Assembly: GCA_009697495.1 (NCBI GenBank)
Contig: SHUN01000204.1
Span: forward strand, 1 to 6,148
DNA: 6,148 nt
Reading direction: 5' to 3'
Origin: Bryobacterales bacterium
GTDB taxonomy: Bacteria > Acidobacteriota > Terriglobia > Bryobacterales > Bryobacteraceae
Below are positions 6,029-6,148 of this stretch, piece by piece (the stretch's first letter is position 1; each line of letters starts with the position of its first letter). The position numbers and the translations under genes were made by a program. The notes beneath the pieces were generated by a model that was given only the letters and a program-made list of their open reading frames with translations, did no database searches and was not told where the DNA came from.

Positions 6029-6148
6029 TCAGGCAGCCTCCTTTTGCAGGCCGTATTCGTGGTGCAAGCCACTGAGCACAGGCTTTGCGGTGACGCGAAA
6101 TCCGGCGGGTAGCCTGTGTCTGTGGACGCTGGCAGGAACCGTGGCCTG
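6029..6148 (-). CDS. C-terminal tail of a convergent gene, possibly an IS integrase/transposase
   Basis: An uninterrupted minus-strand frame enters from the right edge and ends at TGA (6031-6029), giving 39 residues. The last part, LPAGFRVTAKPVLSGLHHEY followed by a short basic/acidic tail ending in Ala-Ala, resembles from memory the C-termini of DDE integrase/transposases found in several environmental bacteria (the GLHHEY stretch especially). No catalytic residues are in view because the gene start lies outside the window. It converges on the amidohydrolase gene with 31 bp between the stop codons and no obvious terminator hairpin. The frame is credible as coding; the transposase identity is a guess. 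Confidence 0.45.
   Translation of the reverse strand, partial: QATVPASVHRHRLPAGFRVTAKPVLSGLHHEYGLQKEAA

Noticed and set aside
4783..6072. A 429-codon open frame on the minus strand across the amidohydrolase gene
   Set aside because: Its translation is Gly/Val/His-rich with no domain pattern. It exists because the C-rich third positions of the plus-strand gene avoid stops on the other strand. The plus-strand product has complete M20 motifs.

Overview
The window looks like a piece of a high-GC Acidobacteriota chromosome (Solibacter/Bryobacter type). The main reason is a very large Oar-like TonB-dependent receptor with an N-terminal carboxypeptidase-regulatory-like domain, a family strongly expanded in that phylum. 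It lies next to a GntR regulator and an exported peptidase/amidohydrolase. The taxonomic call is an inference from gene content and was not confirmed by a search.

Layout. (1) 1-288, minus strand: the first 96 residues of a GntR/FadR-type regulator that runs off the left edge. (2) 289-356: a 68-bp divergent intergenic region carrying four GTGA/TCAC half-sites and the ribosome binding site of the next gene. (3) 357-3824, plus strand: a complete 1155-aa outer-membrane TonB-dependent receptor. (4) 3825-4076: a 252-bp gap holding a 136-bp palindromic, MITE-like element (3858-3993) and a doubtful 29-codon reading frame (3991-4080). (5) 4077-4388, plus strand: a small coiled-coil protein of unknown function with a GTG start. 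(6) 4426-5997, plus strand: a complete 523-aa exported M20-family (AbgB-like) metallo-amidohydrolase with its own candidate promoter and almost no 5' leader. (7) 6029-6148, minus strand: the last 39 codons of a convergent gene whose tail resembles IS integrase/transposase C-termini.

How the genes may work together. The regulator, the receptor and the exported amidohydrolase fit a nutrient-scavenging locus. The receptor would bring an oligomer or conjugate across the outer membrane, the M20 enzyme would hydrolyse an amide bond outside the cytoplasm, and the divergent GntR protein would control the receptor in response to a small ligand. The substrate cannot be read from the sequence. The MITE-like element, the coiled-coil gene and the transposase-like tail suggest that the receptor-amidohydrolase pair has been interrupted and flanked by mobile DNA.

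I saw no CRISPR array, tRNA, rRNA or clear riboswitch. The least explained parts are the palindromic element, the coiled-coil protein and the altered metal-binding motif of the M20 enzyme.
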